Assembly: GCA_963649295.1 (NCBI GenBank)
Contig: CAVJHK010000005.1
Coordinates: 4,090-68,089, forward strand
DNA length: 64,000 nt
Reading direction: 5' to 3'
Source: RGIG3528 sp963649295
Lineage (GTDB): Bacteria; Bacillota; Clostridia; Lachnospirales; Lachnospiraceae
The notes under the pieces were generated by a model. It saw nothing but the letters and a program-made list of their open reading frames with translations. It was not told where the DNA came from and searched no databases. Position 1 is the first letter of the stretch; the number at the start of each line of letters is the position of its first letter. Position numbers and translations under genes: made by a program. Of this stretch, positions 1 to 8,922 are shown piece by piece.

Positions 1-43
1 AACAATAAATCCGTAAGCAAACAACTGATGGAGGAGAAAATTT

Positions 44-2851
44 ATGGGAATGGAGCAGTACGAAAACTGGAAAGCGAACCACATGCACGATGCGCCGGCA
101 AGAGAAAAAATCGTTAAGCTCGGACGCAAAATCACGGATGTTGCCGGACATATCTTTGGCGGAGTAAAGGTTGAGGATCCGGAATACTGGGGACTTGCCG
201 AGATCGTGACCGACGAGATGGCGGATGTTGCACTCAAAATGAAAAAGAGACATCATTATACATTTTCCGAGCTTTTAAAGCTTTGCGATATTGATGATGC
301 CGGAAAAGAGGCATTCCAAAAGCTCCTTGACGAGATGAGCTATGTGGGGCTGCTTGAATATGACTACGGATATCATTACGATCACAACGGCCGTACGGCT
401 CCGCAAACGGAGAGGCGCTATTGCCTTCCGATGTTTGTGCCGGGTTCAGCCGAGCTTTTCAATATGGAGGAACTGCCCGACAGATCAAATCCCAGATTAA
501 AGGATCATCCCGACGTTGCCGCTTTTTTTGAAAGAATGACATATATTCCGCTTGCGGGCATCACGCAAATGGTTCCGCCCGGAGGCGCAGGCGTGGGAAT
601 GCATGTTATTCCCGTAGAAAAAGCCATCTCGATGGAAAATGAAGCAATCGATATAGAAAAGCTTTCTTATTGGCTTTCAAAATATGAAGGAAAAATCGGT
701 GTCGGAAGGTGCTCCTGCCGTGCATCGCGTAAGGCAATAGGCGACGGATGCGCAGACGACGATTACGGCTGGTGCATAGGAGTGGGCGACTTTGCGGACT
801 ATTGCCGCGAGACGGGCAAAGGTCATGACATTACCAAAGAAGAGGCGCTTGCGATTTTGAAGCGTGCCGAAGACAACGGCTTTGTGCATCAGATTACAAA
901 TATTGACGGCGAAAACAAGATTTTCGGAATTTGCAACTGCAACGTTGAAATATGCAACGCGCTTCGTACGTCGCAGCTGTTTAACACTCCCAATATGTCA
1001 CGTTCCGCTTATGTTGCGCATGTTGACGAATCAAAGTGCGTTGCCTGCGGAAGATGCGTTGAATATTGCCCTGCGGGGGCTGCAAAGCTCGGACAAAAGC
1101 TTCCTCTCGCAAACGGTGAAAAAATAAAATATCCTAAGCAGGAGCTTCCGGATGCCGTTAAATGGGGACCCGAAAAATATGATCCCGATTACAGAGACCA
1201 TAACCGAATAAATGTTCACGAAACCGGCACTTCGCCGTGCAAGACGGCATGTCCCGCGCATATTGCCGTTCAGGGCTATATCAGAAAGGCAGCGGAAGGA
1301 AAATATAAAGAGGCACTTGCGCTAATCAAGCGTCAAAATCCTTTTCCGGCCGTTTGCGGTGCGGTATGCAACAGAAGATGCGAGGACGCATGTACGAGAT
1401 GCAAGATAGATGATGCGGTTTCGATTGACGAAATAAAAAAATTCATAGCCGAGCAGGATTTGAATGCGGAAACACGTTATGTTCCGGAAATTGTAATACC
1501 CGCATCGATTCATATGGACAGATTTGAGCAAAAGATTGCAATTATCGGCGGTGGCCCTGCGGGTCTTACGGCTGCTTTTTATCTTGCGGAAAAAGGCTAT
1601 AAACCGACCGTATTTGAAAAAGAAGCTGCTCCCGGCGGTATGCTGCGCTACGGTATTCCGTCATATAAGCTGGATAAAAAAGTGCTTGATGCCGAAATTG
1701 ATATTATGCGTGAAATGGGCGTTGATATAAAGACGGGTGTAAATGTGGGCGAAGATATTACAATAGATGAGCTTCGTGCAGAAGGATACAAGGCATTTTA
1801 TATTGCGATCGGATGTAATTCGGGACGCCGCCCGGGAATCACGGGAGACGATTCTGTCGGCACAATGACCGCAATCGAATACCTTCACGCGGCAAATTGC
1901 GGTGGCAAGGAATATAAGGGAAATGTTGTTGTTGTCGGAGGAGGAAACGTTGCAATCGATGCGGCGAGAGTTTCAAAGAGAAACGGTGCCGAGAACGTTC
2001 ATATGTTCTGCCTTGAGCAGGCACACGAGATGCCGGCATCCGACGAAGAAATCATGGAAGCCGAAGAAGACGGCGTAACGATAAATTGCGGTTACGGCCC
2101 CATGGAAGTGCTTACGGAAAACGGCAAAGTCACAGGCGTCGTATTTAAGAGATGCACATCCGTATATGACGAAAACAAGAAGTTTGCACCCAAATATGAC
2201 GAAAACGACCTTGTGACCGTTAAGTGCGACAGACTTATTTTTGCAATCGGTCAGCAATCCGTATGGGGCGATCTTGTAAAGAACGAAAATATTGAATTTG
2301 CGGGACCGAGAGTTGTTGCCGACGAGATCACGTTCCAAACATCCGTAAAGGATATATTTATCGGTGGAGACGTTTATACGGGCCCCAAATTTGCGATCGA
2401 TGCGATAGCACAGGGCAAGATTGCCGCAGAATCCATGCACCGCTTTGTACAGGGCGGACATATGGTTACGGGACGCAACCGCTGGGAATTTAAGGCGCTC
2501 GATACCGATAACATAAGAGTTGAGCAATATGACAATACAAAGCGTCAATATCCCACAAAGAACAAGTCGGTAACGGATCCGTTTAAGAATAGCAAAAATA
2601 CGTTCACCGAAGAACAAATCAAGGCAGAGACCTTAAGATGTCTCGGATGCGGTACATCGGTTATAGATTCCAACAAGTGTATCGGCTGCGGCATATGTAC
2701 GACAAAGTGCGCTTTCGACGCGATTACTCTTCACAGAGACCATCCGGAATGCTCAACGATGATTACGGCGGAAGACAAATTTAAGGCAATTCTTCCTTAT
2801 CAGATGAAGAGAGCCGTAAATATCCTGACACACAAAAAGGTGGAACATTAA
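44..2851 (+). CDS. FAD-dependent NAD(P)H oxidoreductase with multiple Fe-S centres (GltD-like core)
   Basis: Large cytoplasmic electron-transfer flavoprotein of 935 residues. An N-terminal ~330-residue Cys-rich part holds CSC at residues 223-225 and a later CNCNVEIC cluster. A CxxCxxCxxxC ferredoxin motif follows (C332, C335, C338, C342), then the Cys-rich helical domain typical of glutamate-synthase beta chains (CKTACPAHIAVQGYI...). Next is a two-Rossmann flavin core (IIGGGPAG near 500, VVVGGGNVAIDAA near 630), and a C-terminal CIGCGICTTKC ferredoxin motif. A GGAGG site precedes the ATG. It abuts hypA with no spacer, so it is co-transcribed with nickel-insertion genes. Known family role: moving electrons between NAD(P)H and ferredoxin or a partner enzyme. 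No glutamate synthase large subunit or hydrogenase subunit is in view, so the partner and substrate are unknown. Confidence 0.75.
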   Translation: MGMEQYENWKANHMHDAPAREKIVKLGRKITDVAGHIFGGVKVEDPEYWGLAEIVTDEMADVALKMKKRHHYTFSELLKLCDIDDAGKEAFQKLLDEMSYVGLLEYDYGYHYDHNGRTAPQTERRYCLPMFVPGSAELFNMEELPDRSNPRLKDHPDVAAFFERMTYIPLAGITQMVPPGGAGVGMHVIPVEKAISMENEAIDIEKLSYWLSKYEGKIGVGRCSCRASRKAIGDGCADDDYGWCIGVGDFADYCRETGKGHDITKEEALAILKRAEDNGFVHQITNIDGENKIFGICNCNVEICNALRTSQLFNTPNMSRSAYVAHVDESKCVACGRCVEYCPAGAAKLGQKLPLANGEKIKYPKQELPDAVKWGPEKYDPDYRDHNRINVHETGTSPCKTACPAHIAVQGYIRKAAEGKYKEALALIKRQNPFPAVCGAVCNRRCEDACTRCKIDDAVSIDEIKKFIAEQDLNAETRYVPEIVIPASIHMDRFEQKIAIIGGGPAGLTAAFYLAEKGYKPTVFEKEAAPGGMLRYGIPSYKLDKKVLDAEIDIMREMGVDIKTGVNVGEDITIDELRAEGYKAFYIAIGCNSGRRPGITGDDSVGTMTAIEYLHAANCGGKEYKGNVVVVGGGNVAIDAARVSKRNGAENVHMFCLEQAHEMPASDEEIMEAEEDGVTINCGYGPMEVLTENGKVTGVVFKRCTSVYDENKKFAPKYDENDLVTVKCDRLIFAIGQQSVWGDLVKNENIEFAGPRVVADEITFQTSVKDIFIGGDVYTGPKFAIDAIAQGKIAAESMHRFVQGGHMVTGRNRWEFKALDTDNIRVEQYDNTKRQYPTKNKSVTDPFKNSKNTFTEEQIKAETLRCLGCGTSVIDSNKCIGCGICTTKCAFDAITLHRDHPECSTMITAEDKFKAILPYQMKRAVNILTHKKVEH

Positions 2852-3205
2852 ATGCATGAGCTTGGCGTTACCTTTTATATATTAAAAGACGTAAAGCGGG
2901 TGGCAGAAGCAAACAATGTAAAGCATGTCGATTATGTTACGGTAGAGATCGGAGAAGTCTCTACCGTAATTAATGAGCAGCTTATCGATTGCTGGAACTG
3001 GGCACGCAAAAAAGAAGAGTGCACTTTTAATACCGAGATGCATATCGAAAATATCAAGGCGGTCACCTTGTGTGACGACTGCAAAAAGGAGTACGAAACC
3101 GTTAAATACGGAAAAACGTGTCCCTATTGCCAAAGCGAAAACACATATTTGCTTTGCGGAAACGAATTTAACATAAAAGAAATAGGCATATATGACGATA
3201 CTTGA
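2852..3205 (+). CDS. hypA: Hydrogenase/urease nickel incorporation protein HypA
   Basis: Small nickel metallochaperone (117 residues) that with HypB delivers Ni to NiFe-hydrogenase or urease precursors. The N-terminal MHE supplies the known Ni-binding His2, and two CxxC pairs (CDDC and CPYC) form the structural zinc site. The length is normal for the family. The ATG immediately follows the stop of the upstream oxidoreductase, and the 3' end overlaps hypB by 14 bases, so expression is probably translationally coupled. No nickel enzyme is encoded in this window; the client must lie elsewhere. Confidence 0.92.
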   Translation: MHELGVTFYILKDVKRVAEANNVKHVDYVTVEIGEVSTVINEQLIDCWNWARKKEECTFNTEMHIENIKAVTLCDDCKKEYETVKYGKTCPYCQSENTYLLCGNEFNIKEIGIYDDT

Positions 3206-3848
3206 ATTAAAGCAAGGGATATTTAAAGAAAACGAAATAACGGCTGATAAGATCAGAAAAGACCTAAAAGAAAAGCATAAGCTTCTTGTAAATGTGATGT
3301 CGTCTCCGGGGGCGGGAAAAACAACAACGCTTATAGGGATAATTAAAGCGCTTAAAGGAAAAGCACGTGTGGGCGTAATGGAATGCGACATAGATGCGTC
3401 TGTGGATGCCGAAAAAATAGAGCAGAACGGCGGCAAGGCAATACAATTGCATACCGGCGGCATGTGCCATATGGATGCCGAGATGACGATGCAGGGCTTA
3501 AATGCGCTCGGAACGGACGATGTTGACATAATTTTTATCGAAAACGTGGGAAATCTTGTCTGTCCTGCCGAATTTGATACCGGTGCACATGTAAATCTAA
3601 CGATCCTGTCAGTACCGGAGGGTGACGATAAGCCCGCAAAATATCCGCTTGTGTATGAGGTTTCGGATGCTGTTTTAATCAACAAAACGGATGCTCTTTC
3701 CGTATTTGACTTTAATATAGGGCTTGCGACAGAAAGAATCAAAAAATGCAACAGGGATGCCCTGATTTTCCCTATATCAGCCAAAAACGGCCTCGGCATT
3801 CAATATGTAGCGGATTATTTAATGAATCGTTTTTCAGAGGTAATGTGA
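3192..3848 (+). CDS. hypB: Hydrogenase nickel incorporation GTPase HypB (copy 1)
   Basis: SIMIBI-class GTPase (218 residues) that powers nickel transfer from HypA to the client enzyme. Visible motifs: P-loop SSPGAGKT (residues 37-44), the conserved metal-binding Cys-His pair GMCH (C93, H94), NLVCPAEFDTGAH with a further Cys at 125, and a canonical G4 NKTD (165-168). The N-terminal CxxCGC nickel site and His-rich stretch of some HypBs are absent. It overlaps hypA and is followed after one base by a second hypB-like gene. Confidence 0.9.
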   Translation: MTILELKQGIFKENEITADKIRKDLKEKHKLLVNVMSSPGAGKTTTLIGIIKALKGKARVGVMECDIDASVDAEKIEQNGGKAIQLHTGGMCHMDAEMTMQGLNALGTDDVDIIFIENVGNLVCPAEFDTGAHVNLTILSVPEGDDKPAKYPLVYEVSDAVLINKTDALSVFDFNIGLATERIKKCNRDALIFPISAKNGLGIQYVADYLMNRFSEVM

Positions 3849-3849
3849 C

Positions 3850-4548
3850 ATGGGAAATGTGCGTGTTATAGAAATTCACGAAAACGTATTTAAGGATAAT
3901 AATGCTGCGGCTGACGAAGTGAGGCTTAAGCTTATCAAAAAAGGCACATGCTTGATAAATGTGATGTCGTCGCCGGGCTCCGGTAAAACAACGCTTCTTG
4001 CCGCACTTATAAATTGCTTAAAGGATAAAATTAATATTGCCGTTATGGACGTTGACATAGAAACGTCTCTTGATGCGGAGCGTGTTGCGGACAAAACCGG
4101 TGTAAAAGCGCTTCAGATTCACAACGGCGGGCTTTGTCATATCGATGCCGAAATGACAAAAAATGCGCTTATCGAATTTGAAAGCGAATTTGCGGGCGGT
4201 AAAAATCCCGATTTGATTTTCTTAGAAAACATAGGGAATCTTGTCTGTCCTGCGGAATTTGATACGGGTGCACACAAAAAAATGATGCTTTTTTCTGTGC
4301 CGGAGGGGGATGACAAGCCGCTTAAATATCCGCTTATGTTCAGCATTTGCGATTTAATTGTAATTTCCAAAACAGATACCGCGGAATTTTTTGATTTTGA
4401 TTTTGAGAAAGCCTTAAAAAATATACGGAGACTAAATAAAAATGCACGCGTTATAAGTGTATCCGCAAAAACGGGCGAGGGAATAGAGGCGCTTTCCGAA
4501 TATATTCTTGAAACCGTAAAGGAAATAAAGAATGACAAAAATAGATGA
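3850..4548 (+). CDS. hypB: HypB-like GTPase (copy 2, variant G4 motif)
   Basis: Second HypB-family GTPase (232 residues), clearly homologous to the preceding gene but divergent. It keeps the P-loop SSPGSGKT (40-47), the metal-site pair GLCH (C96, H97) and NLVCPAEFDTGAH. The guanine-specificity motif reads SKTD (173-176) instead of NKTD. One base separates it from copy 1, and its last 17 bases overlap the chorismate mutase gene, tying the hyp and aromatic genes into one transcript. HypB works as a GTP-controlled dimer, so a heterodimer of the two copies or separate clients are both possible; this is inference. Confidence 0.85.
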   Translation: MGNVRVIEIHENVFKDNNAAADEVRLKLIKKGTCLINVMSSPGSGKTTLLAALINCLKDKINIAVMDVDIETSLDAERVADKTGVKALQIHNGGLCHIDAEMTKNALIEFESEFAGGKNPDLIFLENIGNLVCPAEFDTGAHKKMMLFSVPEGDDKPLKYPLMFSICDLIVISKTDTAEFFDFDFEKALKNIRRLNKNARVISVSAKTGEGIEALSEYILETVKEIKNDKNR

Positions 4549-4849
4549 ATTAAGAACAGAAATCGAAAATATCGATGATGAAATGCGTGCTCTTTTTGAA
4601 AGACGGATGAGAGTAGCACGGAAAATCGGCTTATACAAAAAAGAAAAAGGGATTCCGGTTAAAGACGAAAAAAGAGAAGAATTTTTGATAAATAAAAACC
4701 TTTCGGGACTTTCTGATATATCGCTTGCGGAATATTATAAGGAATTTCAAAAAAATGTGATTATGCTTTCGTGTGAATATCAGGAAAAAGTGATTTTAGG
4801 TGAAAATGACTGCATGGAAGTAAGTAAAGAATGCCTGCATGAGAGCTAA
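4532..4849 (+). CDS. Chorismate mutase (AroQ-class, monofunctional)
   Basis: Converts chorismate to prephenate, the branch step to Phe and Tyr. The N-terminal ~85 residues match the all-helical AroQ fold: a DELRTEIENIDDEM-type helix, RMRVARKIGLYKKEKG, and KDEKREE, which carry the Arg/Lys active-site residues. At 105 residues it is slightly longer than the bare domain. The extra C-terminal tail (ENDCMEVSKECLHES) is encoded by the first copy of a ~50-bp repeat that continues into the downstream spacer, so the tail is probably recent and non-functional. It starts inside the end of hypB copy 2. Confidence 0.85.
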   Translation: MTKIDELRTEIENIDDEMRALFERRMRVARKIGLYKKEKGIPVKDEKREEFLINKNLSGLSDISLAEYYKEFQKNVIMLSCEYQEKVILGENDCMEVSKECLHES

Positions 4850-4917
4850 GCAGAAAATGACTGCATGAGAATACCTGAGAAATGATTGCGTAAGCACCGG
4901 CAGAGAATGACTGCATG
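4805..4917 (+). repeat. Three imperfect ~50-bp tandem repeats
   Basis: AATGACTGCATG recurs at 4805, 4856 and 4906 (periods 51 and 50), with further shared sequence such as GAGAAATGATT around it. The first copy is inside the chorismate mutase reading frame; the others fill the spacer before aroB. Confidence 0.8.
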
Positions 4918-4954
4918 AAAGTGCCGGAGAAATGATTTAAGGAAAATTTACAGG

Positions 4955-5953
4955 ATGAAAGTGAGCGTTCCGGATTTAAAAAAAGAATATAAAATCGTAA
5001 ACAAAAAGGGAGCAATTGCGTGTCTTGGGGGATTTTTTGACTTATCGGGGAAAATCATGATTGTGACCGATGACGGTGTTCCCCAAAAATACAAGAAGAC
5101 TGTGGCGGAGCAATGTATATCGCCACGTTTTTTTACGTTAAAGCACGGTGAAGAGAGTAAATCCCTTGAAAATTATATTGAAATCATGAAAATGCTGCTT
5201 CAAAACGATTTTAAGAGAACCGACACGATAATCGCTCTCGGCGGCGGTGTATGCGGCGATATTGCGGCATTTGCGGCTTCAACATATATGCGTGGGATAA
5301 GATTCATAAATATTCCGACAACGCTGCTTGCAATGGTTGATTCGGCTGTCGGAGGAAAGACGGGAATTGATTTTTTGGGCGTAAAAAATGTCATTGGGAC
5401 GTTTTATATGCCCCAAAAAGTTATAATCGATACAAATGTTCTTGAATCTTTACAGAAACGAGAATTAAATGCGGGGCTTTCGGAAGCCGTAAAAATGGCG
5501 GCAACGTGCGATGAGAAATTTTTTGAATTATTTGAAGAAAACAGAGATATTTATGATTCGTTACCTGAAATCGTCGAAGAGTCAAATAAGATAAAAAAAT
5601 CGATTGTGTCGGCGGATCCATACGAAAAAGGACTCAGGCGCGTGCTGAATTTTGGGCATACCGTGGGACACGCGATTGAAGGCATAAAGATGGGCAAAAT
5701 GCTGCACGGCGAATGTGTTGCGGTCGGAATGCTTTATATGTCATCGGGAGAGGCAAAGGAGCGGATACGGGAAGTTTTAAAAAAGCTTGATTTGCCGGTC
5801 ACAACGGATGTGAATACAGATATACTTATAAATTATATAAAGCATGACAAAAAGGCGGAAAGCGATTTTGTAAATGTTGTATGGTGCGATAAAATAGGCA
5901 AATATGAATTCAGGCATATGACATATGAGCAAATAAGCAGTCTGCAGGTGTGA
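4955..5953 (+). CDS. aroB: 3-dehydroquinate synthase
   Basis: NAD- and metal-dependent enzyme converting DAHP to 3-dehydroquinate, the second shikimate step (332 residues). Signatures: GGGVCGDIAAFAAS (nucleotide site), PTTLLAMVDSAVGGKTGID, GLSEAVKMA (metal-binding Glu), NFGHTVGHAIE and LHGE (metal-binding His). The ATG is preceded by AAGGAAAA. Its stop overlaps the possible GTG start of the aroC-aroE-aroK fusion, implying coupling. Confidence 0.95.
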   Translation: MKVSVPDLKKEYKIVNKKGAIACLGGFFDLSGKIMIVTDDGVPQKYKKTVAEQCISPRFFTLKHGEESKSLENYIEIMKMLLQNDFKRTDTIIALGGGVCGDIAAFAASTYMRGIRFINIPTTLLAMVDSAVGGKTGIDFLGVKNVIGTFYMPQKVIIDTNVLESLQKRELNAGLSEAVKMAATCDEKFFELFEENRDIYDSLPEIVEESNKIKKSIVSADPYEKGLRRVLNFGHTVGHAIEGIKMGKMLHGECVAVGMLYMSSGEAKERIREVLKKLDLPVTTDVNTDILINYIKHDKKAESDFVNVVWCDKIGKYEFRHMTYEQISSLQV

Positions 5954-8400
5954 AATACATGAAAAACAGTTTCGGACAAAATATAATAATTACAATATTC
6001 GGTGAAAGTCATGGGGAGGCTGTAGGGACTGTAATTGACGGTCTTCCCGCGGGAATACGTGTGGACACGGAAAACATAAAAGCGCTCCTTCTTAAAAGGA
6101 GTCCACGGTGTATTCAAGAAACGGCACGGCATGAGCCTGACGAATATAAAATCATTAGCGGTATATTTAACGGATATACGACGGGGAGTCCCGTATGCAT
6201 TCTGATTCCGAATGTAAATCAAAAAAGTGACGATTACGACAAAAACATTATAAGGCCTTCACATGCCGATTATACGGGCTACGTAAAATATAACGGCTTT
6301 AACGATTACCGCGGCGGCGGACATTTTTCGGGAAGAGTTACTGCATCACTTGTTGCTGCGGGCGGAATTTTGATTCCGGCACTTAAAAATATCGGGATAA
6401 GGATTGTATCGCATATAGGAGAATGTGCGGGAATAAAGGATGATGATTTTGACTTTGGGGATTTTTTGGATTCGGAAAACCCAAAATTTATAAAACTTTG
6501 TGATGAACTTGAGAGTGCCTTGTTTCCTGTCATTAACCCGGAAGCGGGCACACGCATGAATAAAAAAATATTGAGTGCGGGGAACGCGGGAGACTCTGTC
6601 GGCGGCATTGTAAAAACTGCGGTTACCGGTGTTCCCGCAGGAGTAGGAGAGCCTTTTTTTGACAGTGTGGAGAGCATGATTTCACATGCTTTATTTTCGA
6701 TCGGCGGAGTGAAAGGTGTTGAATTCGGTGCGGGATTTTTGGGAACGGAGCTTAAGGGCAGCGAATTTAACGATGAATTTGCGGTTAAAGACAACAAAAT
6801 CATAACTCTCACGAACAACAACGGAGGAATAAACGGCGGAATATCAAACGGAATGCCGATTTTGTTTAATACGGCGGTAAAGCCGACACCATCGATATTT
6901 AAAAAGCAGCAAACGGTAAATCTTGCGACGGGGAACACGGAAATATTGGAACTTAAAGGGCGTCATGATTCCGCAATAATAAGGCGGATTTGCCCTGTAA
7001 TCGATTCGCTTACGGCATTTGTGATTTGTGATTTGCTTGTGTCGGAATTCGGAAAACGTGTGCTTTTAAATGAAAATAAAGAGTTGAATTGTGGGAATAT
7101 AATAAAAGAGATTCACGAGAGCTTCGGAAAATATTCTTATGAGCTTCATGAAATCAAAAAAACGGATTTGCCGGGATTTTTAAAAAAAAGGGAATTTAAA
7201 GGCATAAATGTAACAATGCCATATAAAGAAACGGTAATTCCGTATCTTGACCATGTGTCAAAGGAGGCACAGGAAATCGGCGCTGTAAATACGATTGTAA
7301 ACCGGAACGGCGAGCTTTTTGGATACAATACGGATGCTTTTGGACTTGAACTGCTTATAAAAAGCAATATCGATCTGAAAAATAAAAAGGTTTTGATACT
7401 CGGAAGCGGAGGCACATCAAAAACTGCACTTTATGTTGTACGAAAGCTCGGAGCAAAAAGTGTTTTTAGGGTGTCAAGAAAATTTAAGAATTTCCCAAAA
7501 GAATTATGTGATGTCAAAATGCCGGATTTAGAAGATATATGCGCGGATGTGATTTCGTATGATGAAGCTTATCGTTCGCACCCGGATGCTGACGTAATAA
7601 TTAATACTACACCTGTAGGGATGTATCCCGAAAACTTCGGAAGTCCGATTGATATAAGCTTATTTCCGTGTCTTTTGGCAGTGTTTGATGTGATTTTTAA
7701 TCCTTTGCGGACAAATATTTCCTTGGCTGCAAAAGAAAAAGGGATAGTTACCGCAAGCGGACTTTTTATGCTTGTTGCGCAGGCCGTTATGGCAGGCAAA
7801 CTTTTTGAAACCGAAGAATTTTCTGATAATGATATATTTGATGATGATATATTTGATGACTTAAATCGTATTTCTTCGGAAAAATACAAAAGCATTTTGG
7901 CAAATAAATTAAATCTTGTATTAATAGGAATGCCCACATGCGGTAAGACAAGTGTAGGACGTGAGATTTCAAGGCTTTTGGGGAAATGTTTCTTTGATAC
8001 GGATTCGGAAATCGAAAAAAATGCGGGCTTAAGCACATCAGATTTTATACATAAGTTCGGAGAAAAAGCGTTTAGATCAAAAGAAAAAGAAATAATTGAA
8101 AAAATCTCCCAAAACAATAATTCGGTCATCGCAACCGGCGGCGGAAGCATATCTGATCACGAAAATGTGCTGGCACTCAAAAGAAACGGCATACTTATTT
8201 TTATTGACAGGGATTTAAAAAATTTAAGTCCGATGACAGACCGTCCGCTTGCAGATACGTATGAAAAGCTTGCGGCTTTGTATTATGAAAGATATCCGAT
8301 ATATAAGGCTGCGGCAGATATAACAATTGACGGAAATCACGGAATAACAGAAAATGCGGAAGAAATAATAAGTAAGGTTAACGATTTACAAAAATTTTGA
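5950..8400 (+). CDS. aroC-aroE-aroK: Chorismate synthase - shikimate dehydrogenase - shikimate kinase fusion
   Basis: One uninterrupted 816-residue frame carrying three shikimate enzymes. Residues ~4-375 are chorismate synthase (FGESHGE, RPSHADYTG, RGGGHFSGR, GRHDS). Residues ~380-640 are shikimate dehydrogenase, with catalytic Lys in NVTMPYK (K426), catalytic Asp in YNTDAF (D462) and the NADP loop GSGGTSK near 485. Residues ~652-816 are shikimate kinase (P-loop GMPTCGKT 660-667, DTDSEIE, AFRSKEKE, TGGGS, DRPLAD). The kinase looks intact. The AroE module lacks its normal first strand and the substrate-binding Ser-x-Ser motif: the aligned stretch reads ELNCGNIIKEIHE. The GTG at 5950 overlaps the aroB stop; the ATG at 5959 (MKNSFGQN) fits AroC homologues better. 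The three activities are not consecutive (steps 4, 5 and 7). Confidence 0.93.
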   Translation: MKYMKNSFGQNIIITIFGESHGEAVGTVIDGLPAGIRVDTENIKALLLKRSPRCIQETARHEPDEYKIISGIFNGYTTGSPVCILIPNVNQKSDDYDKNIIRPSHADYTGYVKYNGFNDYRGGGHFSGRVTASLVAAGGILIPALKNIGIRIVSHIGECAGIKDDDFDFGDFLDSENPKFIKLCDELESALFPVINPEAGTRMNKKILSAGNAGDSVGGIVKTAVTGVPAGVGEPFFDSVESMISHALFSIGGVKGVEFGAGFLGTELKGSEFNDEFAVKDNKIITLTNNNGGINGGISNGMPILFNTAVKPTPSIFKKQQTVNLATGNTEILELKGRHDSAIIRRICPVIDSLTAFVICDLLVSEFGKRVLLNENKELNCGNIIKEIHESFGKYSYELHEIKKTDLPGFLKKREFKGINVTMPYKETVIPYLDHVSKEAQEIGAVNTIVNRNGELFGYNTDAFGLELLIKSNIDLKNKKVLILGSGGTSKTALYVVRKLGAKSVFRVSRKFKNFPKELCDVKMPDLEDICADVISYDEAYRSHPDADVIINTTPVGMYPENFGSPIDISLFPCLLAVFDVIFNPLRTNISLAAKEKGIVTASGLFMLVAQAVMAGKLFETEEFSDNDIFDDDIFDDLNRISSEKYKSILANKLNLVLIGMPTCGKTSVGREISRLLGKCFFDTDSEIEKNAGLSTSDFIHKFGEKAFRSKEKEIIEKISQNNNSVIATGGGSISDHENVLALKRNGILIFIDRDLKNLSPMTDRPLADTYEKLAALYYERYPIYKAAADITIDGNHGITENAEEIISKVNDLQKF

Positions 8401-8410
8401 CAGGCATAGC

Positions 8411-8450
8411 ACAAAAACGGAGACAAGCAACAGTACAAAAACGGAGACAA
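8411..8450 (+). repeat. Duplicated ribosome-site segment before aroQ
   Basis: ACAAAAACGGAGACAA occurs at 8411-8426 and again at 8435-8450 (period 24). The second copy supplies the GGAG for the aroQ ATG at 8452. Confidence 0.85.
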
Positions 8451-8451
8451 T

Positions 8452-8922
8452 ATGAACATATTTGTGTTAAACGGACCGAATTTAAATCTTCTCGGAATCA
8501 GAGAGCCCACTATTTATGGGAATAAAACATATAACGACCTTGTAAATATGATAAAGGCACATTGCGACGAAATAAATAATGCAAATAAGCTTAATGACAA
8601 CAAAATCAATGTTTCTTTTTATCAGTCGAACCACGAGGGTGATTTGGTTGACGCTGTCGGAAATGCGTATTTTAATCACACAGACGGGATTATAATAAAC
8701 CCGGGTGCTTATACACATACAAGCATTGCTCTTCTTGATGCCGTGAAAGCGGTCGGAATCCCGACCGTAGAGGTACATATTTCGGACGTCAATACACGTG
8801 AGGAATTCAGAAAAATCAGCTATATTTCTCTTGCCGCCGTCAAAACGATAACGGGACACGGGCTTAACGGATATATGGAGGCAGTTGATTTTTTGATGGA
8901 ATATGTTGGGAAAGACAAGTAA
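8452..8922 (+). CDS. aroQ: 3-dehydroquinate dehydratase, type II
   Basis: Dehydrates 3-dehydroquinate to 3-dehydroshikimate (third step). The 156-residue protein has the type II flavodoxin-like fold markers: NGPNLNLLGIREPTIYG with the catalytic Tyr loop, YQSNHEGDLVDAV, INPGAYTHTSIALLDA (with its Asn/His region) and VEVHISDVNTREEFR. The normal family length is about 145-155 residues. An 18-base palindrome AAGTAAAAATTTTTACTT (8917-8934) covers the stop codon. Confidence 0.95.
   Translation: MNIFVLNGPNLNLLGIREPTIYGNKTYNDLVNMIKAHCDEINNANKLNDNKINVSFYQSNHEGDLVDAVGNAYFNHTDGIIINPGAYTHTSIALLDAVKAVGIPTVEVHISDVNTREEFRKISYISLAAVKTITGHGLNGYMEAVDFLMEYVGKDK

Noticed and set aside
7066..7140. Sequencing frameshift at the AroC-AroE junction
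   Set aside because: The alternative frames reach stops quickly and do not restore the missing AroE start, while the existing frame stays open through all three domains.
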